DNA from: Candidatus Sodalis endolongispinus
GTDB taxonomy: Bacteria > Pseudomonadota > Gammaproteobacteria > Enterobacterales > Enterobacteriaceae
Length of the DNA: 64,000 nucleotides
Assembly: GCF_018777395.1 (NCBI RefSeq)
Contig: NZ_JAFJYC010000001.1
Span: forward strand, 1,922,001 to 1,986,000
Reading direction: 5' to 3'
This document shows, piece after piece, positions 53,938 through 63,588 of the stretch. The position numbers and the translations under genes were made by a program. Numbering within the stretch: position 1 is the stretch's first letter; each line of letters starts with the position of its first letter. A model generated the notes under the pieces. The model made no database searches and was not told where the DNA came from. It saw only the letters and a list, made by a program, of their open reading frames with translations.

Positions 53938-54098
53938 CGGGCTCGGCCCCCGCAAGCCCTTCCGGGCTATGGAGGAATAGCATGCCAACCTGCCCGCGTC
54001 CGAACGAACCACGAGCGGGCTCAACCCCCGCAAGCCTTTTCGGGTAATGGAGGAATAGCGTGCCAACCTGCCCGCGTCTGGACGAACCACGAGCGGGC
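53936..54098. repeat. Tandem 78-bp repeat after barA
   Basis: Two full units start at 53936 and 54014, with the beginning of a third at 54092: exactly 78 bp apart. The two full copies are ~92% alike. Each holds GGAGGAATAGC and ATGCCAACC or GTGCCAACC, so looks like a ribosome site plus start, but no long frame follows. 78 is a multiple of three and the first copy overlaps the barA stop codon, suggesting duplication out of that gene end. Confidence 0.88.
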
Positions 54099-54150
54099 GC
54101 CCGTGGCTGAGACGGCGCGCGCCTGCAAGCGCAGGGCGGGGGTTAGCCCT

Positions 54151-55293
54151 TTAGCCTAGCGCCTGACCGAGCTTAACCGTCGCCGCAATATTGCGCGCCG
54201 TCATACGCACATTTTCGCCGGCGTTTTCCAGCGCCTGCTCCAGCGTACAAATGCTATACAGCACGCTAAACACCGCGTCCAGCCCGTGCTGATGCACCAC
54301 GCCCACATCGGCGGTCAAACTCCCGGCGATGCCGATAACCGGCTTCTGGTAACGTTTCGCCACCCGCGCCACGCCGATCGGCACCTTACCCTGCAGCGTC
54401 TGGCTGTCGATACGGCCTTCGCCGGTAATCACCAGCGACGCATCTTTTACCAATTGCTCCAGTCCTAGCGCTTCGGTGACGATTTCGATACCCTGGCGCA
54501 ATTCGGCGCCGCAAAACGCCTGCAGGCCGGCGCCCATTCCTCCGGCGGCACCGGCGCCGGACACGCGATCGACATCCTGGTCAAGATCGCTCTTGATGAT
54601 GTCGGCGTAATGCTTCAACGCCACATCCAATTCGTGGATCATTGCCGGCTTCGCCCCCTTCTGCGGGCCGAAGATCGCCGAAGCGCCCTCGTCGCCGGTC
54701 AGCGGATTGTTGACGTCGCAGGCGACTTCAAACCGACAATCGCGAATACGCGCATCCAGACAGCTGATGTCGATGCGGGCTAATTTGGCCAATTGACTGC
54801 CGCCAAAGCCGATAGCGTCGCCGTTGTCATCCAGCAAGCGGGCGCCCAGCGCCTGCACCATACCGGCGCCGTCGTCGTTGGTGGCGCTGCCGCCGATACC
54901 GATGATGCAATGCTTGACGCCGTGGTCCAGCGCGCAGCGGATGAGTTCACCGGTACCGAAAGAGGTGGTTAGCAGCGGATTGCGATCGTCGCTGCGCACC
55001 AGCTCCAGCCCGCTGGCGGCGGCCATTTCAATAAACGCGCTGGCGCGATCGCCGGACAAGCCGAAGAACGCCGCCACCGGCTTACCGAGCGGGCCTGTGA
55101 CCTGCACGCGGATAATTTCGCCGCCGGTGGCCGCCACCATGGCCTCCACGGTGCCCTCGCCGCCGTCCGCCACCGGCAACTTGATGTAATCGGCGTCGGG
55201 AAACACCTCACGAAATCCTTTTTCGATCTGCGTCGCGACTTCCAACGCCGATAAACTCTCTTTGTATGAATCCGGAGCGATGACTATTTTCAT
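54151..55293 (-). CDS. garK: Glycerate 2-kinase
   Basis: Phosphorylates glycerate at the end of galactarate/glucarate breakdown. 380 residues. MKIVIAPDSYKESLSALEVATQIEKG, LPVADGGEGTVEAMVAATGG, CIIGIGGSATNDDGAGMVQALG, SGAGAAGGMGAGLQAF and ITGEGRIDSQTLQGKVPIGVA are the GarK/GlxK family motifs. It is the last gene of the garP-L-R-K operon and is intact, although garL and garR that supply its substrate are broken. The GlxK paralogue is the alternative name. Confidence 0.93.
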   Translation of the reverse strand: MKIVIAPDSYKESLSALEVATQIEKGFREVFPDADYIKLPVADGGEGTVEAMVAATGGEIIRVQVTGPLGKPVAAFFGLSGDRASAFIEMAAASGLELVRSDDRNPLLTTSFGTGELIRCALDHGVKHCIIGIGGSATNDDGAGMVQALGARLLDDNGDAIGFGGSQLAKLARIDISCLDARIRDCRFEVACDVNNPLTGDEGASAIFGPQKGAKPAMIHELDVALKHYADIIKSDLDQDVDRVSGAGAAGGMGAGLQAFCGAELRQGIEIVTEALGLEQLVKDASLVITGEGRIDSQTLQGKVPIGVARVAKRYQKPVIGIAGSLTADVGVVHQHGLDAVFSVLYSICTLEQALENAGENVRMTARNIAATVKLGQALG

Positions 55294-55381
55294 AAACTAC
55301 CCGCTACGCCTGTTGAGAGCTGAAGCCGACGACGTCGGCATTCCGCCGGGTGAAAGAGCGCCCGGCCGGCGCCCGAGGCCG

Positions 55382-56269
55382 TTACTGGCGCTTTACGACA
55401 ACATGAGCCAGTTTTTCATAATAGCAGGCCAGTGCGCTATGGTCTGCGCTACCCAAATCGTCTTGTTTAAGCGCCTGCATCATTTCCATGACCGCGGCGG
55501 TCAGCGGCAGCTGCGCGCCCACGCCGTGGGAGGTATCAAGGGCATTGGCCAAATCCTTAATATGCAGATCGATACGGAAACCGGGTTTGAAATTGCGATC
55601 CAGCACCATCGGCGCCTTGGCGTCCAGCACGGTGCTACCGGCCAGACCGCCGCGGACAGCTTTATAGACTAGCTCTGGGTCCACACCGGCCTTGGTGGCG
55701 AGCACCAATGCTTCCGACATGGCGGCGATATTGAGCGCCACGATCACCTGATTCGCCAGTTTGGTGACGTTGCCGGCGCCGATGTTACCGGTATGCACCA
55801 CGGAGCCGGCCATCTACCCGAGCATCGCGGCATGGCGCTCGAAAGTCTGTTTATCGCCGCCCACCATCACCGACAGCGTGCCGTCGATGGCTTTCGGCTC
55901 GCCGCCGCTCACCGGCGCGTCCAGCATCTGGATGTGTTTTTCCGCCAGCGCCGCAGCGATTTCACGGCTGGCCAGCGGCGCAATGGAACTCATATCGATG
56001 ACCACGCTGCCGGCTTTGGCCCCTTCGATTACGCCGTTCTCGCCCAAAACGACCTCTTTGACATGGGGAGAATTGGGCAGCATGGTGATAACCACCTCGC
56101 ACTGTTCGGCCACGGCTTTCGGCGACGATGCCCGTTCGGCGCCTGCGTCGACCACGTCCTCAACTGCTTCGGTGTTGCGATCCAGCACGATCAATGCGTA
56201 ACCCGCTTTCATCAGGTTTTTACTCATGGGTTTGCCCATAATCCCCAAGCCAATAAATCCAATCTTCAT
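55382..56269 (-). pseudogene. garR: Tartronate semialdehyde reductase GarR (in-frame amber)
   Basis: NADH-dependent reductase making glycerate from tartronate semialdehyde. MKIGFIGLGIMGKPMSKNLMKAG is the Rossmann start; DMSSIAPLASREIAAAL and DAPVSGGEPKAIDGTLSVMVGG are the family's substrate loop. TAG at 55814-55816 follows ERHAAMLG, where the family has a Lys-type codon, and the frame continues at once with MAGSVVHTGNIGAGNVTKLANQ, including the catalytic Lys, to the end. A read-through product would be full length. The ATG just after the amber could re-start the C-terminal half, but without the cofactor domain it should be inactive. Confidence 0.93.
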
Positions 56270-56315
56270 CGTGACATCCTCTTGATTCGTTTCATTAACG
56301 CCAGCCGGCGCGGCG

Positions 56316-56428
56316 TCTAGGGTTTAACCTTAAGCCTTAAATGTTCAGCCCTCAGCGTCAGCGTTCAGCCTTTAGCGTATAACCCTTTCAGCCTTGAGCC
56401 TTGAGCTTTGAACCTTAAGCGTATAACC
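56316..56428. repeat. Degenerate heptanucleotide array, unit about TTNAGCC
   Basis: About fifteen 7-bp units between garL and garR: TTAAGCC, TTAAATG, TTCAGCC, CTCAGCG, TTCAGCC, TTTAGCG, TATAACC, then TTGAGCC, TTGAGCT, TTGAACC, TTAAGCG, TATAACC. Phase slips by one base at two points. It resembles the 5-bp TTGCC array at 5604-5809 in style and partly in motif. Confidence 0.8.
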
Positions 56429-56432
56429 GCTT

Positions 56433-57204
56433 TCAACCTTTGAATTTGTCGCACAGGGATTGGGTCGCGCTGCGAAACACCCCCAAATCGCTGCCGACGG
56501 CGACAAAGCGTGCGCCCCATTCCAAATAGCGCCGAGCGTCTGCTTCGGCCTGCGCCAGAATGCCGCTCGGTTTACCCTGCGCATCGGCGCGGGCGAAAAT
56601 GTGCTGGATCACCCGCTGCACTTCGGGATGGTTGGGCGCGCCGAGGTAGCCCAGAGCCGCCGACAAGTCTACCGGGCCGACGAAAATACCGTCCACGCCG
56701 TCGACGGCGGCAATGGCGTCGATATTGTCCACGCCGTCCTGACTTTCGATTTGCGTTAGTACCGTGATGTTGTCGTTAATCAGCGAAAAATACTCCGGTA
56801 CGGTGACGTAATTATTACAGCGATGAGACACCGATACGCCGCGGATGCCCGCAGGCGGATATTGCGTTGACGACACGGCGCGCAGCGCCTGTTCTTCGGT
56901 CTCGACGAAGGGGATCAGAAAATTATAAAAACCAATATCCAGCAGGCGCTTGATGATCACCGGTTCATTGGTGGGCGGGCGCACCACCGGCGCGCTGGGA
57001 CTGCCTTTCAGCGCCATCAGCTGCGGTACGAAAGTGGTGATATCATTGGGCGCGTGTTCGCCGGCCAATACCAGCCAGTCGAATACCGCCAGCCCCAGCA
57101 CTTCAGTAGATACCGGATTGGCCAGAGCACACCAGCAGCCGATCAGGGTATCCCTCTTGCAGTAAACGCTGACGAAAACGGTTCGGCAGTAATGGATTGT
57201 TCAT
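56433..57204 (-). pseudogene. garL: 5-keto-4-deoxy-D-glucarate aldolase GarL (frameshift near the start)
   Basis: Splits the keto-deoxy-glucarate intermediate into pyruvate and tartronate semialdehyde. From ATG 57204, [18 protein letters not shown] reads into a TGA; in the other frame the family sequence [22 protein letters not shown] begins near 57150-57165. The rest is open to 56433 ([60 protein letters not shown]). The family LDGEHAPND appears as LAGEHAPND and RVPTNEP as RPPTNEP, changes at conserved spots. Without a proper start it should be dead. Confidence 0.92.
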
Positions 57205-57254
57205 AATGATCCTCTGTACAAATGGACTAAAGTGCGGCGCGGCCGGCCGCCGCG

Positions 57255-58580
57255 TCAGGATTTTTTCAGCACCAGACGTTTTATTTCGCCCACCAGATAG
57301 CAAAACATTGCCGCCAGGGCGGAGCAGCCGACAAACACCAGCGCCATATTGAAGGAATGCAATTCTTTGACCATATAACCGATGACCAGCGGCGTCACGA
57401 TGGAAGCTACGTTCCCGAACACGTTAAACAGACCGCCGCACAACCCGATCATTTCTTTCGGCGCGGTATCCGCCACCACCGGCCAGCCCAGCGCGCCGAA
57501 GCCTTTACCGAAGAAGGCCAGCGCCATTAACGCTATCACAACCACGGTATTGTCGGTGTAGTTGCACAGGATGATGCTGGTCGCCAGCAGCATGCCCTGT
57601 ACGATGGGAATTTTACGCGCCACGGTGAGGGAAAAACCGCGTCGCAGCAGATTATCCGACACGACACCGCCCAGCACGCCGCCGGCGAAACCGCACAGCG
57701 CCGGTATCGACGCCACCAGGCCGACTTTCAGTATCGACATGCCCTTGTCCTGTACCAGGTAAATGGGAAACCAGGTCAAGAAAAACCAGGTAATACTGTT
57801 GATAAAATACTGGCCGAAAAACACCCCGAGCATCATGTGGCTGGTCAACATCTGGCGTACATCGCTCCAGTGCGGGCCCTCTTTTTTGCCGGCTCCGGGT
57901 GAGTCCATATCCACCACCGCACCGCCGGCGGACATATATTCCAGTTCCTGCGCCGACACGCGCGGATGCTTGTTCGGGTTATGGATGAATTTAATCCAAA
58001 CCCCCGTCAGCACGAAACCGACGGCGCCCATTACGGTAAAAACGTGCTCCCAGCCCCAGGTGTATGTTAACCAGCCCAGCAGCGGCGAGAAGATCGCCAG
58101 CGAGAAATATTGCGCCGAATTGAAGATGGCCGAAGCGGTACCGCGCTCACGGGTCGGAAACCAGGCGGCGACGATACGGGCGTTGGCGGGGAAGGACGGC
58201 GCCTCGGAGAAACCGAGCATGAAGCGCAGGAAAAACAGCGTCATGGCGGCATAAGCGATGGGGAAAAAGCCGACGAATCCTTGTAGAAAGGTAAACAGCG
58301 ACCAGAAAAACAAACTGCAGCTGTAGACTTTTTTAGACCCGTAGAGGTCTAATAACCAGCCGCCGGGAATTTGCATAATAAGATATGCCCAGCCGAAGGC
58401 CGAGAAAATCTGCCCCATCTGTCCGGCGTCCAGGCCGAGTTCTTTCGCGACATCGGTCCACGCAATCGACATGGTAGCCCGGTCGGCGTAGTTGATGGCG
58501 GTAACCATAAAGATGATAAACAAAATCCAATAACGAATATGGGTCTTGGTTTTATTAGCGGTCAGAGGTGCAATACTCAT
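57255..58580 (-). CDS. garP: Galactarate/glucarate transporter, MFS family
   Basis: Proton-driven uptake of galactarate/glucarate (anion:cation symporter group of the MFS). 441 residues with about 12 membrane segments. Near the N-terminus, YADRATMSIAWTDVAKELGLDA is the family signature. A central loop is acidic, and the last helices, GMLLATSIILCNYTDNTVVVI and NVASIVTPLVIGYMVKELHS, are normal. Start MSIAPLTANKTKTHIRYWI. First gene of the garPLRK operon, divergent from garD. Intact. Confidence 0.92.
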   Translation of the reverse strand: MSIAPLTANKTKTHIRYWILFIIFMVTAINYADRATMSIAWTDVAKELGLDAGQMGQIFSAFGWAYLIMQIPGGWLLDLYGSKKVYSCSLFFWSLFTFLQGFVGFFPIAYAAMTLFFLRFMLGFSEAPSFPANARIVAAWFPTRERGTASAIFNSAQYFSLAIFSPLLGWLTYTWGWEHVFTVMGAVGFVLTGVWIKFIHNPNKHPRVSAQELEYMSAGGAVVDMDSPGAGKKEGPHWSDVRQMLTSHMMLGVFFGQYFINSITWFFLTWFPIYLVQDKGMSILKVGLVASIPALCGFAGGVLGGVVSDNLLRRGFSLTVARKIPIVQGMLLATSIILCNYTDNTVVVIALMALAFFGKGFGALGWPVVADTAPKEMIGLCGGLFNVFGNVASIVTPLVIGYMVKELHSFNMALVFVGCSALAAMFCYLVGEIKRLVLKKS

Positions 58581-58861
58581 TGGCCAGGCCCTAATCAGGC
58601 TATAACGACGCGCAATAATGAAAAGGATCGGGTTAAGCGTGCGCTATCCAGGGTTTACTATTCTCGTAAGAGGCTTTTTTTCACCGTATTGCCATTGCCT
58701 TCATTTATTCATGCCTGATTAGTATAAAAATCACTGCTAAAAATAACATTATGCACTTGCACAATAATCACCACGAATAACATGGTTTTTTCTGGCGAAT
58801 ATCCAGCGCGGTTCGATGCGCGTCACGTTATCTTTCACCGCCGCCGGCCTGTTGATGCCTT

Positions 58862-58877
58862 GGTGACAATTGTCACA
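58862..58877. promoter_or_regulatory. CRP-like site between garP and garD
   Basis: GGTGA-CAATTG-TCACA holds both CRP half-sites, with one mismatch in the first position (G for T). Its centre is a 14-bp perfect palindrome. It lies in the 468-bp space shared by divergent garP and garD, so catabolite control of both is likely. No clear CdaR site could be placed by eye, and no gene was seen in the space. Confidence 0.6.
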
Positions 58878-59048
58878 CTTTGTCCAGCATCTGCCTGATA
58901 ATTTGCCGCGAGATCGGCAGAAAACAGGTCATTTGCACAATGTCTGCCTTTAACATTGGGATTATAATAACGGCATAAACCGTGTTGTTATCGCTTATCG
59001 TCCTCACTTTCGGGTCAAAACAACCTGGCAGTTGTTATGGAGACCTTT

Positions 59049-60600
59049 ATGTCTGTTATTCCTACTCGAAGCGCTGAGCAAGCCTTCTATATAAAAGTGC
59101 ACGATACCGATAATGTGGCCATTATCGTCAATAATCACGGCCTGCCCGCCGGCAGTCGTTTTCCAGACGGTCTGGAATTGATTGAGCATATTACGCAGGG
59201 ACATAAAGTCGCCCTGAACGATATTGCCAAAGGCGGCGCCATTATTCGCTATGGGGAAATTATTGGCTACGCGCTGCGCCCCATTGCGCACGGCAGCTGG
59301 ATAGACGAATCTCTGGTGGAGCTGCCGGTGGCGCCGGCGCTGGAAACCCTGCCGCTGGCAACTTAAAGTCCCGCCGCCGCTGGAAGGCTATACCTTCGAG
59401 GGCTACCGCAATCCTGACGGTAGCGTCGGCACCAAGAATTTGCTGGGCATTACGACCAGCGTGCATTGCGTCGCCGGCATCGTGGTGAAACTGATCGAGC
59501 GCGATTTACTGCCGAAATACCCGAACGTTGACGGCGTGGTGGGCCTTAACCATCTTTATGGTTGCGGTGTGGCCATCAATGCGCCGGCGGCGGTGGTGCC
59601 TATTCTGACTATCCACAATATTGCCTTGAATCCCAATTTCGGCGGCGAGGTGATGGTCGTCGGGCTGGGCTGTGAAAAGCTGCAGCCGGAGCGTTTACTC
59701 GCCGGCACTGAAGATGTGCAGCCTATTGCGGTGGAAGCGGCAAGTATTGTGCATTTGCAAGATGAGAAGCACGTCGGCTTTCAGTCCATGGTGGACGATA
59801 TCCTGGCGGTGGCGGAACGTCACCTTGATCATCTAAACGGCCGTCAGCGCGAAACCTGCCCGGCATCCGAGCTGGTGGTGGGGATGCAGTGCGGCGGCAG
59901 CGACGCGTTTTCCGGCGTTACCGCCAATCCGGCGGTTGGCTTTGCATCGGATTTGCTGGTGCGCTGCGGCGCCACGGTGATGTTCTCCGAGGTCACCGAA
60001 GTACGCGATGCCATCCATCTGCTTACCCCCAGCGCCGCTGATGAAACTGTTGGCCGCCGCCTGCTGGAGGAAATGGCCTGGTACGATAACTATCTCAGTC
60101 TGGGCCAGACCGACCGCAGCGCCAACCCTTCTCCCGGCAACAAAAAGGGCGGCTTAGCCAACGTGGTGGAAAAGGCACTCGGCTCTATCGCCAAATCCGA
60201 TACCAGCGCCATCGTCGAAGTGCTCTCCCCCGGTCAGCGCCCCACCCGTCGCGGCCTGATTTATGCCGCCACCCCGGCGAGCGATTTTGTCTGCGGCACC
60301 CAGCAGCTGGCCTCCGGTATCACCGTGCGGGTGTTCACTACCGGCCGCGGGACACCCTATGGTCTGGCGGCGGTGCCGGTGATTAAAATGGCGACCCGCA
60401 CAGCGCTGGCGGATCGTTGGTACGATTTAATGGATATCAATGCCGGCACTATCGCCACCGGCGAGGCCACCATTGAGGACGTGGGCTGGGAGCTGTTCCA
60501 TTTTATCCTGGAGATCGCCAGCGGTCGCAAAAAAACCTGGTCGGATCAATGGGGTATCCACAATGCGCTGTCGGTCTTTAACCCGGCGCCGGTAACCTGA
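59049..60600 (+). pseudogene. garD: Galactarate dehydratase GarD (one-base insertion, small deletion)
   Basis: Dehydrates galactarate in the first catabolic step. From ATG 59049 after GGAG: MSVIPTRSAEQAFYIKVHDTDN, VNNHGLPAGSRFPDGLELIE, ending LETLPLAT and TAA at 59364-59366. One extra T turned ACT-AAA-GTC into ACT-TAA-AGT. The next frame, [21 protein letters not shown], stays open to 60600, with [21 protein letters not shown] and [40 protein letters not shown] also lacks four residues found in E. coli (in-frame). The body of the enzyme is retained but lacks the N-terminal SAF domain in this frame. Confidence 0.93.
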
Positions 60601-60784
60601 GTCGATGGGCGCCAGCGCGACGCCGGCGCTTTACGCCGGTCTGTTTATCTCCCCCCCGTCGCCCCTTCGCCTGCTGGCCGGGGCTCTTTCCCTGCCGGCA
60701 GATAAACTTCGTCCGCCATTCTTACCATAGCGAACGCCGTTTGGGCCTGTGTGCAGCTTTGCCGCCCGAATAGTGGCACACTGA

Positions 60785-61080
60785 AACGACCGCCTGGACA
60801 TCCGCGACCCGCTCCCGCCTGTCGACTTGACGGCATTACTACTGGAAATTGACGCTCATAACGGATTTGCTGGTGCGTTTTTCCCTGCCAGCGAAGCCAG
60901 TGCCAACCTTGATGATCTGCCAGTCGGCATCAGCACCCTGCTGCTGGCAGAAGGCTGCGATAGCGGATTGGAACCGCTAATCAGTTCGCCTAATTCCGCG
61001 CTGCGCTGGCGCAGGCTGGACGGGACAAAAACAAATAATTTGCTAACTGAAACGAATATGGCGACTGGCGAACATCGCCG
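60785..61080 (+). mobile_element. tnpA: Tn3-family transposase (TnpA) remnant
   Basis: The frame reads LDIRDPLPPVDLTALLLEID then AHNGFAGAFFPASEASANLD, PVGISTLLLAEGCDSGLEPL and NLLTETN. This is the pattern of Tn3-type TnpA (LPxxLLEID-x-TGF, then disposition of LAEACNxGLEPL and ETxxA). Only ~95 residues of a ~1000-residue enzyme remain, with no inverted repeats or resolvase seen. Flanking sequence at 61081-61285 holds no gene and a small 9-bp triple repeat (TTTACGGGN) at 61175-61201. Evidence that the area was a landing site for mobile DNA. Confidence 0.75.
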
Positions 61081-61285
61081 GCGGCGGGCCCATGGGGTTC
61101 ATTGGCGTACTGTTGACCCTGTCACGCGAAGCCAGCTTATCTGCGCCGAGCAGGCGCTAAACGGTAGCGATACGTTTACGGGATTTACGGGGTTTACGGG
61201 TAAGTGCCTAATAAAATGGTGACCCGAATCATCACTAATTTGCCAGACGTAAGCCCATCACGTTACCGGTAGCGTACAGAGGGTT

Positions 61286-62184
61286 TTAATTCGCCGCCGT
61301 CAGGCTGCCTTGTTCCTGCCTCAACCGGCGGGCATGCCTGGCCGGGGACATGCCGAATATGCGGGCATAGTCACGGCTGAACTGTGAATGGCTTTCATAA
61401 CCCACCTGGAAGCCGGCGCTGGCCGCGTCGGCTGCCTCACTCACCATCAGCCGCCGCGCTTCCTGTAGCCGCAGATGCGTGCGGAACTCAATAGGACTTA
61501 AGGTCGTCACCGCCTTGAAATGCAGGTAAAAGTTAGAGCGGCTCATTCCCGCTATCTCGGCAGCGTTTTCAATCCGACAGGGCTCACGAAAGTGTGTTCT
61601 GATCCACAGGATGGCACGGGCAATCTGATTGAGCCGGCTGTCCGCCAGGACCATGTTCCTGATGATGACCCCATTTGGCCCGACCAGGAGACGATAGAGG
61701 ATTTCACGAAGGGTAAGGGGCGCGAGGGCATTGATGTCATGGGGTGTATCCAGCAGCCCGACCAGACGGATTGCTGCATCAAGCAACAGAGGGGACGTTT
61801 TGTTCAGCGTTAACCCGGCAAGCAGGTGGCTTTCACCCCTGGCGGGTGACGGATGGCGAGGTCTGACAGCTCGGACGAGTCCAGATCGAGTTGTAGACAC
61901 AGATAAGGATGGCTTGCGCTGGCCTTGATGACCGATCCCATCACCGGTAGCTCAACGGAAGCCACCAGGTAATGCGCGGGATCGTAACAATACGCCGTGG
62001 TGCCAAGGGATGCTTGCTTCGTCCCCTGGGCGACCAGACAGAGCGTCGGGCCGTAGACTACCGGCATGGGCACGGTGGGTGAAGAACTGCGATGCAGTAT
62101 CACCCCCGGAATGGCGCTCGCATGGGTGCCATCTGCTGGCGTATGGCGGCTGATGAGATCAACCAATCTGTCCAGTCTGTTCAT
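61286..62184 (-). pseudogene. AraC-family regulator (frameshifted)
   Basis: The N-terminal cupin/AraC_N part is MNRLDRLVDLISRHTPADGT with GPTLCLVAQGTKQASLG and AHYLVASVELPVMGSVIKAS. Near 61820-61860 the frame changes to SPLLLDAAIRLVGLLDTP, then the two helix-turn-helix motifs, ENAAEIAGMSRSNFYLHFKAVT and GFQVGYESHSQFSRDYARIFG. The DNA-binding half is intact and could be made alone. It is divergent from the adjacent aldo-keto reductase, the common arrangement for such pairs, and is its probable regulator. Confidence 0.88.
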
Positions 62185-62347
62185 CGTTTTTATGTTACAG
62201 CAGCCATCGCAAAATGCAAAACGCACCGTTCAAAGACCGGACGATCGTGCAATGAAATAGGACAAGCAGGCTACCTCTACTGAAGAGCGCTGATTGAAGA
62301 TATTGCCATAGATAACTCACTGCAATCACAAGATAGGATAGCGCGAT

Positions 62348-63421
62348 ATGACAACATTCAGCTCTCTTGACCAATACCGTCTGCTGGGACGATCCGGCCT
62401 TCGTGTTTCACCGCTCGCGCTCGGTACGATGACCTTCGGCAACGAATGGGGCTGGGGCAGCGACGAGGGCGAGGCAAAGCGCATTTTCGATGCCTATGTT
62501 GATAGCGGCGGCAATTTCATTGATACCGCGGTCAACTACACCAACGGCAGCGCCGAGAAAATCCTGGGGAGGATTATCAAGGACAAGCGGGACCGTATTG
62601 TCCTGTCAACCAAGTTCACTATGGCCCGCGAGCAGGGCAACCCAAATTCGGGCGGTAATCATCGCTACAACCTCGTCAGCTCGGTTGAGGACAGTTTGCG
62701 CCAACTCGACACCGATCGCATCTATCTTCTGCACGTCCATGCCTGGGACTTTACCACGACGGCCGAAGAGGTCATGCGTGCGCTTGATGACTTGGTGCGG
62801 GCGGGGAAAATCCTGTATGTGGCCATCTGCAATACACCCGCTTGGCGCATCTCACAAATGCAAACCCTCGCTGACCTACGCGGCTGGTCCCCTTTCGTCG
62901 CGCTTCAGGTCGAATACAGTCTGGTCGAGCGATCTGTTGAGCATGAGTTGTTTCCGATGGCGCAGGCGATGGGGCTAGGGGTATTACCCTGGTCACCGCT
63001 CGGCGGGGGTATCTTGACCGGCAAATATCGTCGCGCCGACCTGTCGGAGGCGAACGTCGCCGACGTATCCCCAACCCGCAAAGGGATCATTGCCTCCACA
63101 GGCCACCTCAACGCGAAGGCACTGGACATCGCCGATGTCGTGGGCGAAATCGCCGTTGAACTGGGGGCCTCGCGCTCGCAGGTAGCGCTGGCGTGGGCGC
63201 TGCTCAATCCGGCGGTGGTCGCGCCGATTGTGGGAGCACGCACGTTGGAGCAAGCCGAAGACAACTTTAGAGCCCTGTCCGTCGTCTTCACTAAGCAGCA
63301 ACGCGACCGTTTGGAAAAGGCCAGAGCCTTGCCGCCGATTTTCCCGGCGCGGTTTATGGGCCGTCCGATGGCCCAGCAATTGATGTTTGGCGGGACGACG
63401 ATTCTGGACCGCAGGGGGTAA
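62348..63421 (+). CDS. Aldo-keto reductase
   Basis: NADPH-dependent aldehyde/ketone reductase of the YghZ/Tas-like group; substrate unknown. 357 residues. YRLLGRSGLRVSPLALGTMTFG is the family start; GNFIDTAVNYTNGSAEKILG carries the catalytic Asp and Tyr, RIVLSTKFTMA the Lys and LLHVHAWD the His. Later, FVALQVEYSLVERSVEHEL and GVLPWSPLGGGILTGKYRR are normal; a cofactor-binding R-S-x-x-Q type region is GASRSQVALAWALL. Clean frame; its regulator (divergent AraC gene) is broken. Confidence 0.9.
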   Translation: MTTFSSLDQYRLLGRSGLRVSPLALGTMTFGNEWGWGSDEGEAKRIFDAYVDSGGNFIDTAVNYTNGSAEKILGRIIKDKRDRIVLSTKFTMAREQGNPNSGGNHRYNLVSSVEDSLRQLDTDRIYLLHVHAWDFTTTAEEVMRALDDLVRAGKILYVAICNTPAWRISQMQTLADLRGWSPFVALQVEYSLVERSVEHELFPMAQAMGLGVLPWSPLGGGILTGKYRRADLSEANVADVSPTRKGIIASTGHLNAKALDIADVVGEIAVELGASRSQVALAWALLNPAVVAPIVGARTLEQAEDNFRALSVVFTKQQRDRLEKARALPPIFPARFMGRPMAQQLMFGGTTILDRRG

Positions 63422-63588
63422 TGAATGAGGCCGACGGCGGGCGACCTCATGAACCCCTGAATCACCCGACGCCGGATGAGAACGATAGGGTTTGAAGACT
63501 AAAACCATCTCTTCCCTTTTTCCTGACCGGAGAGGGGGAGTAACCGGGCCCCTTGTCCGGGGACACTGCACCATGCGGCTCCCGGCGA

